Shown here in pieces: positions 10,318 through 20,564 of a stretch of 64,000 nt of DNA. Both the position numbers and the translations under genes were made by a program. Source of the DNA: Planctomycetaceae bacterium. Lineage in GTDB: Bacteria > Planctomycetota > Planctomycetia > Pirellulales > Pirellulaceae. The stretch covers positions 18,502 to 82,501 of the forward strand of contig SXOA01000174.1 in the NCBI GenBank assembly GCA_005778405.1, read 5' to 3'. The first letter of the stretch is position 1. Every line of letters starts with the position of its first letter. Under the pieces are notes generated by a model. It was given only the letters and a program-made list of their open reading frames with translations, did no database searches and had not been told where the DNA came from.

Positions 10318-12000
10318 ATGTCCCAACATTTCCGTCGAGTAAATTCCCCGCGTCGCCTCTTTTTGGAGCAATTGGAACCGCGCGACCTGTTCGCGGCCGA
10401 CATGGTGATTCAGTGGAATGACCATATCTTGGCTGCGATTCGCGTGGATAAGACTCCGCCTCCCAAGGCATCTCGTAATCTGGCCATTATTCAGGCGTCA
10501 GTCTACGACGCGGTGAATGCCATCGACCGGACGCATGCACCCTATGCGGTGGATGTTCCCGCACTTCCCGGCACTTCTGCGGAAGCAGCCATCGCCGCCG
10601 CCGCTCATCGGGCGCTGGTGGCGCTCTATCCCGCGCAAACGGCGACGTTCGACGCCCAGTTTACGGCCTCACTGGCGACAATCACGGACGGTGCCGCGGA
10701 AACCAACGGGGTCGCCCTCGGAAATCTGGTCGCGGACAAGATGCTCGCACTGCGGGCCAATGACGGCTCGGCAACCGTCGTTCCTTATGCTCCTGGCACT
10801 GGCCCTGGCGTCTGGATTCCCACTCCACCGGCCTTTGCCGCCGCGCTCCTCCCACAATGGCCGAAGGTCACCCCTTTTGCCATGACAACCGGCAGTCAGT
10901 TCACACCGCACGACTTGCCGACGCTCACAAGCGCTGAATACACAGCGGATTTCAACGAAGTAAAAGACCTCGGCTCTTTGACAAGCGTCACGCGGACTGC
11001 CGACCAAACCGCGATTGCAAAATTCTGGGCTAACGGCGGAGGGACCGCTACGCCGCCGGGACACCTCAATCTCATGGCTCAGGCAGCAGCAAATTCGCAG
11101 GGGAACACCCTTTCTCAGAATGCTCGGCTGTTTGCGGAAATCAACGTGGCCATGGCCGATGCCGCCATCATGGCCTGGGACGCCAAGTACGCCACCAATT
11201 TCTGGCGGCCCGTGACGGCCATCCAAGCGGCGGATACCGACGGCAATGCGGGTACCGCTCAGGATGCGGCGTGGACACCACTTCTCACCACGCCCCCTTT
11301 CCCCACCTACGTTTCCGGCCATTCCAGCTTCAGCGGAGCCGCGGCAGCGGTGCTCAAGAGCTTCTTCGGGCGCGACAACATCGCCTTTACCTTGGCTTCG
11401 GAAGATGCCACCGTGGCCAGCCGTTCCTTCACCAGTTTCTCAGAGGCTGCCCAGGAATCCGCCGACAGCCGGCTGTATGGCGGCATTCATTTCCGGTTCG
11501 ACAACGAAGATGGACTCGCGGCCGGCACCAAACTAGGTGCCTTCGTGGCCCAGAACTTCTTTCTGGCCCAGGAACATGCTCCCTCCGCCGGCTTCATCGG
11601 CTCGGTCCTCGTCATTACTGGCACCAGCCGCCTGGACAGCATCACGATGTTTCGCAGCGGCACCAACTTGATTGTGCAGAATCTTGGGAGGCGACTGGGC
11701 TCGTTCAGGTTGAGTTCGATTGCCGAGCTGAACATCGATGCTCGCGGTGGGAACGACTATGTCCACGTCGGCAAAGCCATTCGCATCCGCTCCACCATTT
11801 TCGGCGGCGACGGCAATGATGTCCTGTTCGGCGGGGGGGCCAGCGACAGCCTGTTCGGCGGCGCGGGGAACGATTTCCTGTATGGCCTGCTGGGAAATGA
11901 CCAGCTCGACGGTGGCGACGGCAATGACTGGCTCTTCGGCGGCCTGGGGACCGATACCCTGGTCGGCGGCAAGGGCAAAAACCGCCTATTCCAGACGTAA
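10318..12000 (+). CDS. Secreted vanadium-dependent haloperoxidase with RTX repeats
   Basis: 560 residues from the ATG at 10318. The N-terminus carries QLEPRDLFA, the LEPR motif found on large planctomycete surface proteins. The middle is a PAP2/vanadium haloperoxidase fold with all three vanadate-site motifs: K-x6-RP (KYATNFWRP, ~residue 290), SGH (PTYVSGH, ~331) and SRxxxGxHxxxD ([12 protein letters not shown], ~383-394). The last ~65 residues hold about six glycine/aspartate nonapeptides such as GGDGNDVLF, which bind calcium in RTX proteins. It probably oxidises halides with hydrogen peroxide, or is a related acid phosphatase, outside the cytoplasm. It stands alone, with divergent asnS upstream. 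Confidence 0.88.
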   Translation: MSQHFRRVNSPRRLFLEQLEPRDLFAADMVIQWNDHILAAIRVDKTPPPKASRNLAIIQASVYDAVNAIDRTHAPYAVDVPALPGTSAEAAIAAAAHRALVALYPAQTATFDAQFTASLATITDGAAETNGVALGNLVADKMLALRANDGSATVVPYAPGTGPGVWIPTPPAFAAALLPQWPKVTPFAMTTGSQFTPHDLPTLTSAEYTADFNEVKDLGSLTSVTRTADQTAIAKFWANGGGTATPPGHLNLMAQAAANSQGNTLSQNARLFAEINVAMADAAIMAWDAKYATNFWRPVTAIQAADTDGNAGTAQDAAWTPLLTTPPFPTYVSGHSSFSGAAAAVLKSFFGRDNIAFTLASEDATVASRSFTSFSEAAQESADSRLYGGIHFRFDNEDGLAAGTKLGAFVAQNFFLAQEHAPSAGFIGSVLVITGTSRLDSITMFRSGTNLIVQNLGRRLGSFRLSSIAELNIDARGGNDYVHVGKAIRIRSTIFGGDGNDVLFGGGASDSLFGGAGNDFLYGLLGNDQLDGGDGNDWLFGGLGTDTLVGGKGKNRLFQT

Positions 12001-12102
12001 CCCATTGAAGTCAATGGACTTGTGGTCGTCATGTGCCTTCCTGGCTTAGCTCGCATACAATGAGCAGCGTCAGTCTGCACTTACTTTGGAACGGAGTCGC
12101 CC

Positions 12103-15009
12103 ATGCCGCGCAACAGTCTCATTCCCCTCGTCGTCCTCGCTTGCAGCTGGCTTACCTCGGTTTCGCATGCCCGTGTGGACGCCGAGGCCATCGCCGGAAA
12201 GCCCTTTGGCGTAGCCCGCGTTACCTTTACTGCGGCGGATACTGGCGGACAGATCGACGAAAGCCAGGTCCTCACCTACGAACGAGAAGGACGTATCCAC
12301 TATCCGGCGGTCAACGGCGCGGGGATCGGCCGCGCGCTGGGACAAATCCTCGATGGCGGCGGCAACCAAGGCGCGGCCAGCGTCACGGTGACGTTCCTGT
12401 TCCAAGGAGACGCGCCGCTCAAGATCAGCCTCTTCACACCGCAGCGCCTCGAATTCACGCTCCCTGTTGCCGCTGATGATGGCAAGCAGCACACCCGCTT
12501 GCTGGCCAGTTGGTGGAAGGACTATTCCCAGCAAGCCAATCGTCTGGAAGAAGCGGGGGACCATCCACAAATGGTGCAGAACTATCTCACGTCCATGCTC
12601 GCCCAGCGGCTGCGGGTGGATGCCCTTCCCGCCGAGCCAGCCGCACGACCGCCTCGCGAAGGCCGCCCCGACCGTCCCCTCATCGGCAAGCTCAAGTCCA
12701 AGGTCGGCGAGTTGATCCGGCCTGCGCCCCAGGAAGCAAATGGCCAACCTGTTCCCCAGACTCAAAAGTCGCTGGAGCTTCTGCTGGGGATGGAGCGGCT
12801 CCGGAGCGAAACGCTCAAGGAGACGATGCTCGGCCGGGGAGATTTTGGCGAGCCGCTGGAATTCCCCATTCCCAAGGCTCTGAAATGGCCCGACTTGCCG
12901 CTGCCGACTCTCCCCAAGGATATCGCCGTCGAGCCGCTGGCCATGCATGTGCCGCAGGAGTGCTTTTACGTCCGATTTGACAAGTTTTCCAATTACCTTT
13001 GGCTGAACAAACTGCTGGAAGACTACGGCGGGGACATCAGCAGCATGGTTTCCCTGCGGGGTTACATTCCGCCCCTGAGCAAACGGGCTCGCGAGCAACT
13101 CGCTTTGGAGCAGAATGCTCTGGCCGAGATTTTCGGTAACCAGGTGATCGCCGACGTCGCTCTCATCGGGCGCGACACGTACGTCAACGAAGGAGCCGCC
13201 ATCGGCATGCTCTTTGAGACCCGCAACGAACTGTTCGCCAGCGACGTCGCCGGACAGCGCAAGCGGGCCTTGGAGCGCGAGAAAGCCAACGGCTCAGCGG
13301 CGGAGACTGTGAAGATTGCCGGGCATGAGGTCTCGTTTATTTCGACGCCGGACAATCGGCTCCGTTCGTTTCATGCGGTCGATGGAAAATTTCATTTGGT
13401 AACCACCTCGCGAGCGATGGTCGAGCGTTTTTATGAAGCGGGGGCCGGAAACGATTCGCTCGGCCAGTCGGAAGAGTTCCGCTTTGCCCGCTCACAAATG
13501 CCGCTCAAGCGGGAAGACACGATCTTCGTCTACATGTCCGCCAGGTTCTTTCAGGGGCTCCTCTCGCCGCAATATCAAACGGAGCTGTCGCGGCGGCTGA
13601 AATCGGTTACCGATATTGAAGCCCTTACTCTCGCCCGCCTGGCCGCCCGCGGCGAAAACTCGTCCGCCGAGTCCGTCGAGGACCTCGTGGGCGGCGGCTT
13701 TCTGCCTAAGGGCTTTGGCCGGCGACCCGACGGCAGCGGACTGGTGATTGCGGGGGACAAGATTCTCGATTCCCGCCGCGGCGCTCGCGGCACTTTCATT
13801 CCCGTCCCCGATGTGGAGCTCCAAGGGCTGACGACGAGCGAACAGGTTCACTACACCGAGCTGGCTCAAGCCTATATCCACGACTGGAAGCAGTTGGACC
13901 CGCTGATGATCGCTTTGCGGCGGTTCGCCCTTGAAAAACCGGGGCAAGAACGCTTGGTCATTGACGGCACCATCGCCCCTTTCGACGAGAGCAAATACGG
14001 CACGATCGCCTCGATCCTTGGCCCGCCGACGGACACGATGATCACGCCCGCGCCCGGTGATGTCATCAATCTGCAAGGTTCGGTGCGCGGCGGCTTGTTC
14101 TTTCCCACCGTGCCGCCGAGCACGATGTTCCTGGGGGTGCAAGACATGGTCCCGCTCAGCGACCTGCCGCCTAAGGGGCTGATGCAGACGCTGCAACTCA
14201 TGCGGGCCACGCCAGGGTATCTCGGCGGCTGGCCCAAGCCGGGTTTTCTCGACATTCTGCCGCTGGGACTGGGTGGAACACCGGACGAGTACGGATTCTC
14301 CAAGCTGCTGTTTGGCCTGTGGCGACGGCAAGGGAATGGGTTCTCCGTCCTCTCCTTCGATCCGCAGCTCTTGGCGGATGTGACGCCCCATCTCCGCCCC
14401 GTCGAAGCGGCACAGCCCGCGCAGATTCGGCTGCACGTCAGCGACTTGTCGAAGTCCAAGTTTGCGTCCTGGATCAACACCACCTGGTTTCAGCGGGCGG
14501 TGGAAACGGTCGCCGGCAATAACCGCCTGCTCCATGCGCTCAATCAACAATTGCACGTGCCGATGGATGACTGCCGCACCGTGGCGGAAGACCTGCTCGA
14601 CGCCCGTCTCCGCTGCACGCTCGGCGGCGATTACGCGGTGGCGGAACTTCCCGGCGGCGGCAAATACTGGCAATCGACCGCGTCTCCCAAACCGGGCCAG
14701 TGGATGCCGGAGAACTATTCCGCGCCGCTCCTGGAGTGGTTCCGCGGAGCCGATGCCAGCCTGATAAAGCTCGATGACAAAGTGGTCGCCCACATCGAAA
14801 TTGACATGCAGCGCAAGCCCGCCAAGGCCGGTGAACTGCCGAAAATCGAGATTCCCAAGATCGACGTTCTCAACCTCTTCGGCGGCGGCCAGAAAGCATT
14901 GCAGCCCAAGGCAAAGAAGGACGATCCGAAAAAACCGGCGGCGGAAGAACGTCCCCCGCCACTGCCTCCGGTTCCGCGCGATGCCCGGCCGAAGAGTAGA
15001 GAGTTCTAA
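12103..15009 (+). CDS. Large exported protein of unknown function
   Basis: 968 residues with a clear signal peptide (hydrophobic 5-20, ending near SHA). CGGAG sits eight bases before the ATG. I do not recognise a family. The mature chain is mostly mixed alpha/beta with no membrane helices, no CxxCH haem motif and no obvious repeats; the last ~60 residues are Lys/Pro-rich (KPAAEERPPPLPPVP). A stretch around 290-330 with many aromatics and segments such as FVYMSARFF look like folded-core motifs. It follows the haloperoxidase gene by about 100 bases on the same strand and ends 18 bases before the convergent amidase. It could be a planctomycete-specific envelope protein. Confidence 0.75.
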   Translation: MPRNSLIPLVVLACSWLTSVSHARVDAEAIAGKPFGVARVTFTAADTGGQIDESQVLTYEREGRIHYPAVNGAGIGRALGQILDGGGNQGAASVTVTFLFQGDAPLKISLFTPQRLEFTLPVAADDGKQHTRLLASWWKDYSQQANRLEEAGDHPQMVQNYLTSMLAQRLRVDALPAEPAARPPREGRPDRPLIGKLKSKVGELIRPAPQEANGQPVPQTQKSLELLLGMERLRSETLKETMLGRGDFGEPLEFPIPKALKWPDLPLPTLPKDIAVEPLAMHVPQECFYVRFDKFSNYLWLNKLLEDYGGDISSMVSLRGYIPPLSKRAREQLALEQNALAEIFGNQVIADVALIGRDTYVNEGAAIGMLFETRNELFASDVAGQRKRALEREKANGSAAETVKIAGHEVSFISTPDNRLRSFHAVDGKFHLVTTSRAMVERFYEAGAGNDSLGQSEEFRFARSQMPLKREDTIFVYMSARFFQGLLSPQYQTELSRRLKSVTDIEALTLARLAARGENSSAESVEDLVGGGFLPKGFGRRPDGSGLVIAGDKILDSRRGARGTFIPVPDVELQGLTTSEQVHYTELAQAYIHDWKQLDPLMIALRRFALEKPGQERLVIDGTIAPFDESKYGTIASILGPPTDTMITPAPGDVINLQGSVRGGLFFPTVPPSTMFLGVQDMVPLSDLPPKGLMQTLQLMRATPGYLGGWPKPGFLDILPLGLGGTPDEYGFSKLLFGLWRRQGNGFSVLSFDPQLLADVTPHLRPVEAAQPAQIRLHVSDLSKSKFASWINTTWFQRAVETVAGNNRLLHALNQQLHVPMDDCRTVAEDLLDARLRCTLGGDYAVAELPGGGKYWQSTASPKPGQWMPENYSAPLLEWFRGADASLIKLDDKVVAHIEIDMQRKPAKAGELPKIEIPKIDVLNLFGGGQKALQPKAKKDDPKKPAAEERPPPLPPVPRDARPKSREF

Positions 15010-15027
15010 GTCATCGCCAAGCAACCA

Positions 15028-16749
15028 CTACGGTGATTTCGCCTCTTTGGCCGCCGCAGGCTTATCCAGCGGCGGTCGTTTGAGATGGGCTCCGCTGGCC
15101 TGCTGATACGCATGCGCGAGGGCCAGAAGTTTGGACTCGCCGAATAGGGCTCCGGTGAAGGTGATGGTGTCCGGCTGGCCGCTGGGGCTGCCGGGGCGGT
15201 CGCCGTCGGGGACAATGACCGTGGGATGGCCGGTAAAGTTGGTGAGGACGAGGTCGTCGCCGCCGACGTAAGCGTCGATGCCCATCATGGCCTCAGCCAT
15301 CTCCCGTATCACGAGTGTGCGGATGCGACAGGCCCGGAGGTATTCGACGGCGGGAACGAATTGCCCTTGGCGGAACGTAGTTCCCCATTTGCCGATGCCG
15401 TCTCGGACGCCGGCCCTGGTTAGATCATCGAAGGCGGCTGCAGCTTCCGTATTGAGGATGAGGGTGAGCGGGCCGACGGGGTATCGTTGCGGGAGTTTCA
15501 TGGGGACGAGCGTGACTCCGAGCATTCTCAAGCCAGCAATTGCCCGCTTCTCTTCGGGCGGACGGTCCCCTTCGAAATAGCCGACCTTGAGCGACTTGAT
15601 ATCGATTGGCGACGGCCATGTGAAGGGGCGGTCAACAGCAGTCATGTCGCCGGGATCACTGCCATGAATCGCGCCGAAGACGAGGGCACAATCCTCCAGC
15701 GAACGGGCAATAGGCCCGATCTTGTCCATGCTCCACGAAAGGGTCATGCAGCCGAACCGGCTGACGCGGCCGAATGTTGGCCGCAGGCCGGAAGCGCTGC
15801 AGCGGCGGCAGGGGGAGACGATGCTCCCTAGCGTTTCGCTGCCGAGGGCGAAGCCGACGAGACCGGCCACCACGGCGGACGTGGAACCGGCGGACGAGCC
15901 GCTGGAACCCTCTTCCGGCTTCCAGGGATTGCGGGTCATGCCGCCAAACCACTCGTCCCCAAGTGCGAGTGTACCAACGGTCAGTTTCGCAACCAGGACT
16001 GCGCCTGCTTCCTGCAACCGGCGAGCCACGGTCGCGTGCACATCGAGAGACTGATCCTGATAATGCCCAGCCCCCCAGGTCGTCTTGTAGCCGGGGACCG
16101 CGATGATGTCCTTCGCCCCCCAGGGAATTCCATGCAGCGGCCCACGATATTTTCCGGCGGCAATTTCTTCGTCCGCCCTTTCCGCCTGTCTTAGGGCGAG
16201 ATCTTCCGTCAGGGTCACCACGCACTTCAGCAGCGGGTCGTACTTCTTAAGCCGAGCGAGGTAGAGCTTCGTGAGCTCGGTGGAGGAGACTTTCTTGGCC
16301 CTGAGTAGCGCCGCGAGCTTCGTCACCGGCAGGAACGCCAGGTCTTCCTCCGCAACGGGTTTCTCCTCCGCGACTTCCATCCCTATCGGCCGAATCTCGT
16401 CGCGATTGATCTTCGCCTGCGCTTCCTGTGGCGGAGCGGCAAAGAACGAGAGCGCCGGCGGGACGCTGTTCTTCAAATCCACCTTCCGCAGGACCTCAAA
16501 CTTTTGCTGATCCCGTTGCACTGCGCCTGCCACCGACTTGCGGTCCTCCTCCGTCAGCGTGATCCCGGCGATCCACTCGGATTGCTGGATGAGTTCCGGC
16601 GTGATCTTTCCCGCTTGCTCGGCTTGTGCAGCCAGCGCCCGCTGAAAAGCCACGGTCCCGACGCCGATGCCGGCGAGCGTCGTAAGAAGATTGCGGCGGG
16701 TGAGGAGTGGCTCGGTGTCCAAGGGGAGTTGTTGCATGGCGTCCATCAT
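15028..16749 (-). CDS. Exported amidase-signature hydrolase
   Basis: 573 residues with a twin-arginine signal (TRRNLLTTLAG, ~17-27), so it is exported folded. The amidase-signature core has the Ser-cisSer-Lys triad: Lys in GAKD (~200), Ser in the glycine/serine loop SSGSSAGS (~270) and nucleophile Ser in GSETLGSIV (~295). It hydrolyses an amide bond; it resembles GatA, but export and the lack of GatB/GatC in the window argue against a tRNA role. It starts 24 bases after the DUF1552 gene and forms the third member of that operon. Substrate unknown; an amide released during polymer breakdown is possible. Confidence 0.87.
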   Translation of the reverse strand: MMDAMQQLPLDTEPLLTRRNLLTTLAGIGVGTVAFQRALAAQAEQAGKITPELIQQSEWIAGITLTEEDRKSVAGAVQRDQQKFEVLRKVDLKNSVPPALSFFAAPPQEAQAKINRDEIRPIGMEVAEEKPVAEEDLAFLPVTKLAALLRAKKVSSTELTKLYLARLKKYDPLLKCVVTLTEDLALRQAERADEEIAAGKYRGPLHGIPWGAKDIIAVPGYKTTWGAGHYQDQSLDVHATVARRLQEAGAVLVAKLTVGTLALGDEWFGGMTRNPWKPEEGSSGSSAGSTSAVVAGLVGFALGSETLGSIVSPCRRCSASGLRPTFGRVSRFGCMTLSWSMDKIGPIARSLEDCALVFGAIHGSDPGDMTAVDRPFTWPSPIDIKSLKVGYFEGDRPPEEKRAIAGLRMLGVTLVPMKLPQRYPVGPLTLILNTEAAAAFDDLTRAGVRDGIGKWGTTFRQGQFVPAVEYLRACRIRTLVIREMAEAMMGIDAYVGGDDLVLTNFTGHPTVIVPDGDRPGSPSGQPDTITFTGALFGESKLLALAHAYQQASGAHLKRPPLDKPAAAKEAKSP

Positions 16750-16772
16750 CGCGAATTCCGTGTGAAAGGTGA

Positions 16773-18038
16773 CTACGCTTCCAACCCCGTCATCGTTCCG
16801 GAGCTCGATGCGAATTTGTCGGTTTCGATGCCGAGCCGCTGGAGCATGGAGACGAACAGGTTCGGCAGCGGGTAGTTGTTGGTTTTGTCGAAGCCCAAGT
16901 GCTGCCCGTGCTTGAAGCCGCCGCCGGCCAGGATGATCGGCAAATTGTGGTTGTCGTGGCTGCTGCCGTTGCCGAGGTCCGACCCCAGCAGCACCATCGT
17001 GTTTTCCAGCAGCGTTCCTTCGGCTTCCTTGGCTCCCCGAAGCTGGCCGAGGAATTCCGCGAAGGCTTTCATTTGCTCGAGCTCCACCACCTTCAGCTGG
17101 GCGAGGCGCTCCGCGTCCTGGCCGTGGTGGGAGAGATTGTGGTAGTCCTGCGTGACCCCCTCAATCGGCGGGACGGCGTTGACGCCGGGATTGTACAGGG
17201 TGATGAGGCGCGTGGAGTCGGTTTCCAGGGCGAGGTGCATCATGTCGAACATCAGTCGCGCTCCGCCAATGACATCGGCGGAGTTTGTCACATCCTGCGG
17301 CGGCTTCGCTGTCACGTGCGGCTTGGGGCGATGTTCCCATTCCTCCGCCTGCACCAGCCGCTGCTCCGTCGCCCGCACGGAGCTGAAATACTGATCGAGC
17401 TTTTCGCGGTCGCGCGCGCCGACGCGGCTTTGCATCGCCTTGGCCCTGTCGAGCACCGCATCCATCACGCTCTGTCCATCCTTAAGACGCTGAATCTGCT
17501 GTTGCTTCTCCTCCGGCTTGCCGCCCAAGAACATTTTGGCGAAGAGTCTTGAGGCTCGGCTCTCTGACGGGATTTCGACGCCGCTGCGGGAATACGCAAT
17601 TCCCCGTCCCGCCATCAGACTAAGCGTCAAGCTGCTGAACCGCGTTTCCAAGCCGATCCGCTCGGCGGCAGATTGGTCCAGCGAGATCGAGTTCTTGAAG
17701 TTGGCGCTCGTCGGTTTGGGAGCCCCGGTGAGGAACGACTTCGCCGCAAAATGCCCGCCGTCGACGTCCGGGTGGGAGGTGCCGGAGATGATGGTGTAGT
17801 CGTCCCGGAACTCCTTCAGCACATCCAGGTAAGGAGTGCTCTCATAATCCCGCCCCGTCTTCGTGGGAAACAGGTTCGGCGCATGCAGCCCAAAGCCGAG
17901 ATCAATCAGCACCATGCGACGCCTGGCCTTCTCGGCCTCCGCGGCTTTGCTGGATTCTGCCAGCATCGCGTCGAGCAACGGTAGGGAGAGGGCGACTCCG
18001 GAGGCTCGCAGAAATGTGCGGCGATGAATGGTACCCAT
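16773..18038 (-). CDS. DUF1552 exported protein
   Basis: 421 residues from the ATG at 18038, with AAGGAAAG upstream. An alternative GTG at 18056 overlaps the previous stop as GTGA and could be used. The N-terminus HRRTFLRASG is a twin-arginine signal. The rest matches the planctomycete DUF1552 family, with the conserved GGHFAAKSFLTG-like segment, and residues SHDNHNLPIILAG near the C-terminus resembling DUF1501/sulfatase-like metal sites. DUF1552 genes are almost always paired with a DUF1587/DUF1592 cytochrome, as here. The biochemical role is not established; a periplasmic enzyme acting with the cytochrome is inferred from the pairing. Confidence 0.9.
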   Translation of the reverse strand: MGTIHRRTFLRASGVALSLPLLDAMLAESSKAAEAEKARRRMVLIDLGFGLHAPNLFPTKTGRDYESTPYLDVLKEFRDDYTIISGTSHPDVDGGHFAAKSFLTGAPKPTSANFKNSISLDQSAAERIGLETRFSSLTLSLMAGRGIAYSRSGVEIPSESRASRLFAKMFLGGKPEEKQQQIQRLKDGQSVMDAVLDRAKAMQSRVGARDREKLDQYFSSVRATEQRLVQAEEWEHRPKPHVTAKPPQDVTNSADVIGGARLMFDMMHLALETDSTRLITLYNPGVNAVPPIEGVTQDYHNLSHHGQDAERLAQLKVVELEQMKAFAEFLGQLRGAKEAEGTLLENTMVLLGSDLGNGSSHDNHNLPIILAGGGFKHGQHLGFDKTNNYPLPNLFVSMLQRLGIETDKFASSSGTMTGLEA

Positions 18039-18052
18039 AGCTTCTTTCCTTG

Positions 18053-20410
18053 TCACTTTTGCCGAAACGTCTTGCTTAAGACAACCTCATGAATCAGCGA
18101 ACGAAAGCCATAATTCTTCTCGCGGTCCTTGTTGACAATCTCGCTTACCGCGGGACGATCCGCAAATCTAAGCCCTCTGCCAAGGCCATAAGTCAGCAGC
18201 TTTTCGGTCAGGCAGCGGGCCACCTGGTCGTTATCCTCCAGCAGCAAGTCCTTGAACTGCCGAACGTCCGCGAACTCCTGGCCATTGTCCATGTTGCCGC
18301 TCGGATCGACAGCTGGACCCTTTTTATATTGCACCCGGATGCGGCCGATTTCGAGGTCCACTTTTTCGCCGGTGCCGAGACTCCGATACCAATCCCGCCA
18401 GCCGCCGATGGCGTCAAAGCTTTCCAGCGCGAAGCCGGGTGGATCGATCCGTTTGTGGCAGACGGCACAGGACTCGATATTGCGGTGCTTGTCGAGTTGC
18501 TCCCGGATGGTGGTTGCTCCACGAATATCGGGCTCGATGGCACCGATGCCGGGAGGCGGCGGGGGAACCGGTTTGCCCAGGATGTTTTCCAGCACCCAGA
18601 CGCCGCGGATGACCGGAGACGTGTTGGTGCCGTTGGCGGTCACTTTCAGAATGCTCGCTTGTGTCAGCAAGCCGCCCCGCGGGCTGCCGGCGGGGAGCGT
18701 GACGCGGCGATAGTGCTGGCCGGTCACTCCGCCGATGCCGTAGTGCTTCGCCAGCCGCTCATTGAGAATCGTCCAGTCGGAATCAACGAAGTCGAGGAGC
18801 GAATGATCCTTCTCCAGGACCTCGCGGAAGAACCGCTCCGTTTCCTGGACGATGGAATAACGGAGCATTTCGTCGAACTCGGGATATTGCCGCGCATCGG
18901 GCTCCGTGAAGTCGATCTCGCGCAGCTTGAGCCACTGCCCGGTGAAGTTCTTGACGAACCGGTCCCCCTTGGGATCGCGCAGCAGGCGCTCCACCTGGCC
19001 GCGCAGGACATCGGGCTGACTCAGCTTCCCTTGATCGGCGAGGGTTAGTAGCTCATCGTCCGGCATCGAGCTCCAAAGAAAGTACGAGAGCCGCGAAGCG
19101 AGAGCATGATCGGAAATGGTGGCCTCTTGGTTCTCCGCGGCGGGCTCTTCACGGAGCAGAAACTCAGGCGAGCAGAGAATCCCCGTGAGCCCCACGCGCA
19201 GAGCATCGGTAAGTGGCCGCTTGTCGTCGAGAGCTTTCTGCGTCAACAGGGCGTAACGCTTAACTTCATCAGGCTCGACCTTTCGCCGGAAGGCCCGCGG
19301 AAGGAGCCGCGAAAAGACTTCTTCGGCGTCAGCGAGCGTTCCCTTCTTGACATCGACCTTCCCCAACAGCTTCGTGCGACTGGGCGGCGGCCAGGCTTCA
19401 AGCGGGCCTTCGACCGAGACTTCGCCAATCATCAAGCCGGCCCCTTTGAACTTGTTCGGCCCCTGAGTTGGGGCGCTGAGGGCGTAAGGTTTCATCTGGT
19501 AGCAGCCGTGCATCTCCAGCCAGTCCTCGAAGGCGATCTCCGTCCACTTTTCGCCGGGCTGCACGTCGTAGTATCCAACGAGATGGGTCGGTAATCGGCC
19601 GACGATTGTATCGCCACCGTAGACCGCCATCACCACCGGTTTGTCGGTCTGATACGCCTTGGCCTTAATGCGAACGCGGTAAGTGCCGTCGACCGGGGCC
19701 TGGCCCGAGAGAAAAACGGACGGGCACCAATGTCCTTGAAAAGTGACTAGCGAATCATCGTCTGTCTTCACAAACAACTGTCCGATGGAGCGGCTGGCGA
19801 ATTTGTCGAGGCCCAGGGGCATCTTGGCGGCGACTCGCTTGGGTTCCTTGTCCGATCCAAAAACCTGATCGAGAGCTTTGCTCGCCGCTTGCAAATAGAC
19901 TTCCATCTGTTCGGGAGAAATCGCCAGCACCTCCCCGACCGTGTCAAAGCCGTGGGCGGCGGGATCCTGGGGAAGCATATCCTTGAGGTCGACCCGAATA
20001 TTGAATAGGTCGCGGACGGTGTTCTCGTACTCCACCCTGTTGAGTCGCCGGAGAACGACGTGGCGGCGTTGCCTATCCGCTGTCGTGAGCGATTTGCTCA
20101 GGCTCGACAAGAAATCTTGCGCTGCTTTCGCCGTGGGCCTGGGCTCATCCTTGGGGGGCATCTCTCCGCCAGCTACGCGGTCGTGAATCTGTACCCAGCG
20201 GCGGAGCAAGTCGGGGTTGTCCAGATCGGCACCCAGCTTTTTCAGGTCGAGGCCGCCGGACGGCTTCTCTCCCATATGGCAAGCGAAACAATGCTCCTTG
20301 AGAAACGGAGTCAGCGGTCCCTGCGCATCGGGCTCCGCGCCTGGGGACGGAGATACGACAGCGGCAAGGAAGAACGTGAGTACGGCGAACCTGAGTCCGT
20401 GTTTACACAT
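18053..20410 (-). CDS. PSCyt1 / DUF1587-1595-1592-1588-1585 cytochrome
   Basis: 785 residues from the ATG at 20410, with CAGGAA seven bases upstream. A signal peptide is followed by a planctomycete cytochrome c domain with CFACH (~41-45), then the DUF1587 region (RRLNRVEYENTVRDLF, ~125), DUF1595/DUF1592 (LASRLSYFLWSSMPDDELL, ~430), DUF1588 with a second haem-type motif CAVCH and DPPGFALE (~650), and C-terminal DUF1585 (LLTYGLGRGLRF). A carbohydrate-binding-like region lies between. This is the standard order for the family, thought to act in periplasmic electron transfer or polymer degradation. It is first in an operon with DUF1552 and amidase genes. Confidence 0.93.
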   Translation of the reverse strand: MCKHGLRFAVLTFFLAAVVSPSPGAEPDAQGPLTPFLKEHCFACHMGEKPSGGLDLKKLGADLDNPDLLRRWVQIHDRVAGGEMPPKDEPRPTAKAAQDFLSSLSKSLTTADRQRRHVVLRRLNRVEYENTVRDLFNIRVDLKDMLPQDPAAHGFDTVGEVLAISPEQMEVYLQAASKALDQVFGSDKEPKRVAAKMPLGLDKFASRSIGQLFVKTDDDSLVTFQGHWCPSVFLSGQAPVDGTYRVRIKAKAYQTDKPVVMAVYGGDTIVGRLPTHLVGYYDVQPGEKWTEIAFEDWLEMHGCYQMKPYALSAPTQGPNKFKGAGLMIGEVSVEGPLEAWPPPSRTKLLGKVDVKKGTLADAEEVFSRLLPRAFRRKVEPDEVKRYALLTQKALDDKRPLTDALRVGLTGILCSPEFLLREEPAAENQEATISDHALASRLSYFLWSSMPDDELLTLADQGKLSQPDVLRGQVERLLRDPKGDRFVKNFTGQWLKLREIDFTEPDARQYPEFDEMLRYSIVQETERFFREVLEKDHSLLDFVDSDWTILNERLAKHYGIGGVTGQHYRRVTLPAGSPRGGLLTQASILKVTANGTNTSPVIRGVWVLENILGKPVPPPPPGIGAIEPDIRGATTIREQLDKHRNIESCAVCHKRIDPPGFALESFDAIGGWRDWYRSLGTGEKVDLEIGRIRVQYKKGPAVDPSGNMDNGQEFADVRQFKDLLLEDNDQVARCLTEKLLTYGLGRGLRFADRPAVSEIVNKDREKNYGFRSLIHEVVLSKTFRQK

Positions 20411-20564
20411 GGAAGATTCCTGCACCAGATTGCCTTCCCCGTTGAGACATCGTCAGGCTGCGGCGTTGATTGTAACTGAGAATAGCCAAAGTACCAAAGG
20501 ACTCTGAAATACTTGCGGCTGGGCGAAGAGTCTCTTACGATGAGACGTGTGTCGGAGACAATTT

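Noticed and set aside
13492..15024. Long minus-strand frame opposite the 968-residue protein
   Set aside because: The plus frame has signal peptide, ribosome site and ordinary composition; the minus frame is a shadow.
15028..16749. GatA subunit of the tRNA amidotransferase
   Set aside because: The protein has a twin-arginine export signal and no GatB or GatC is near.
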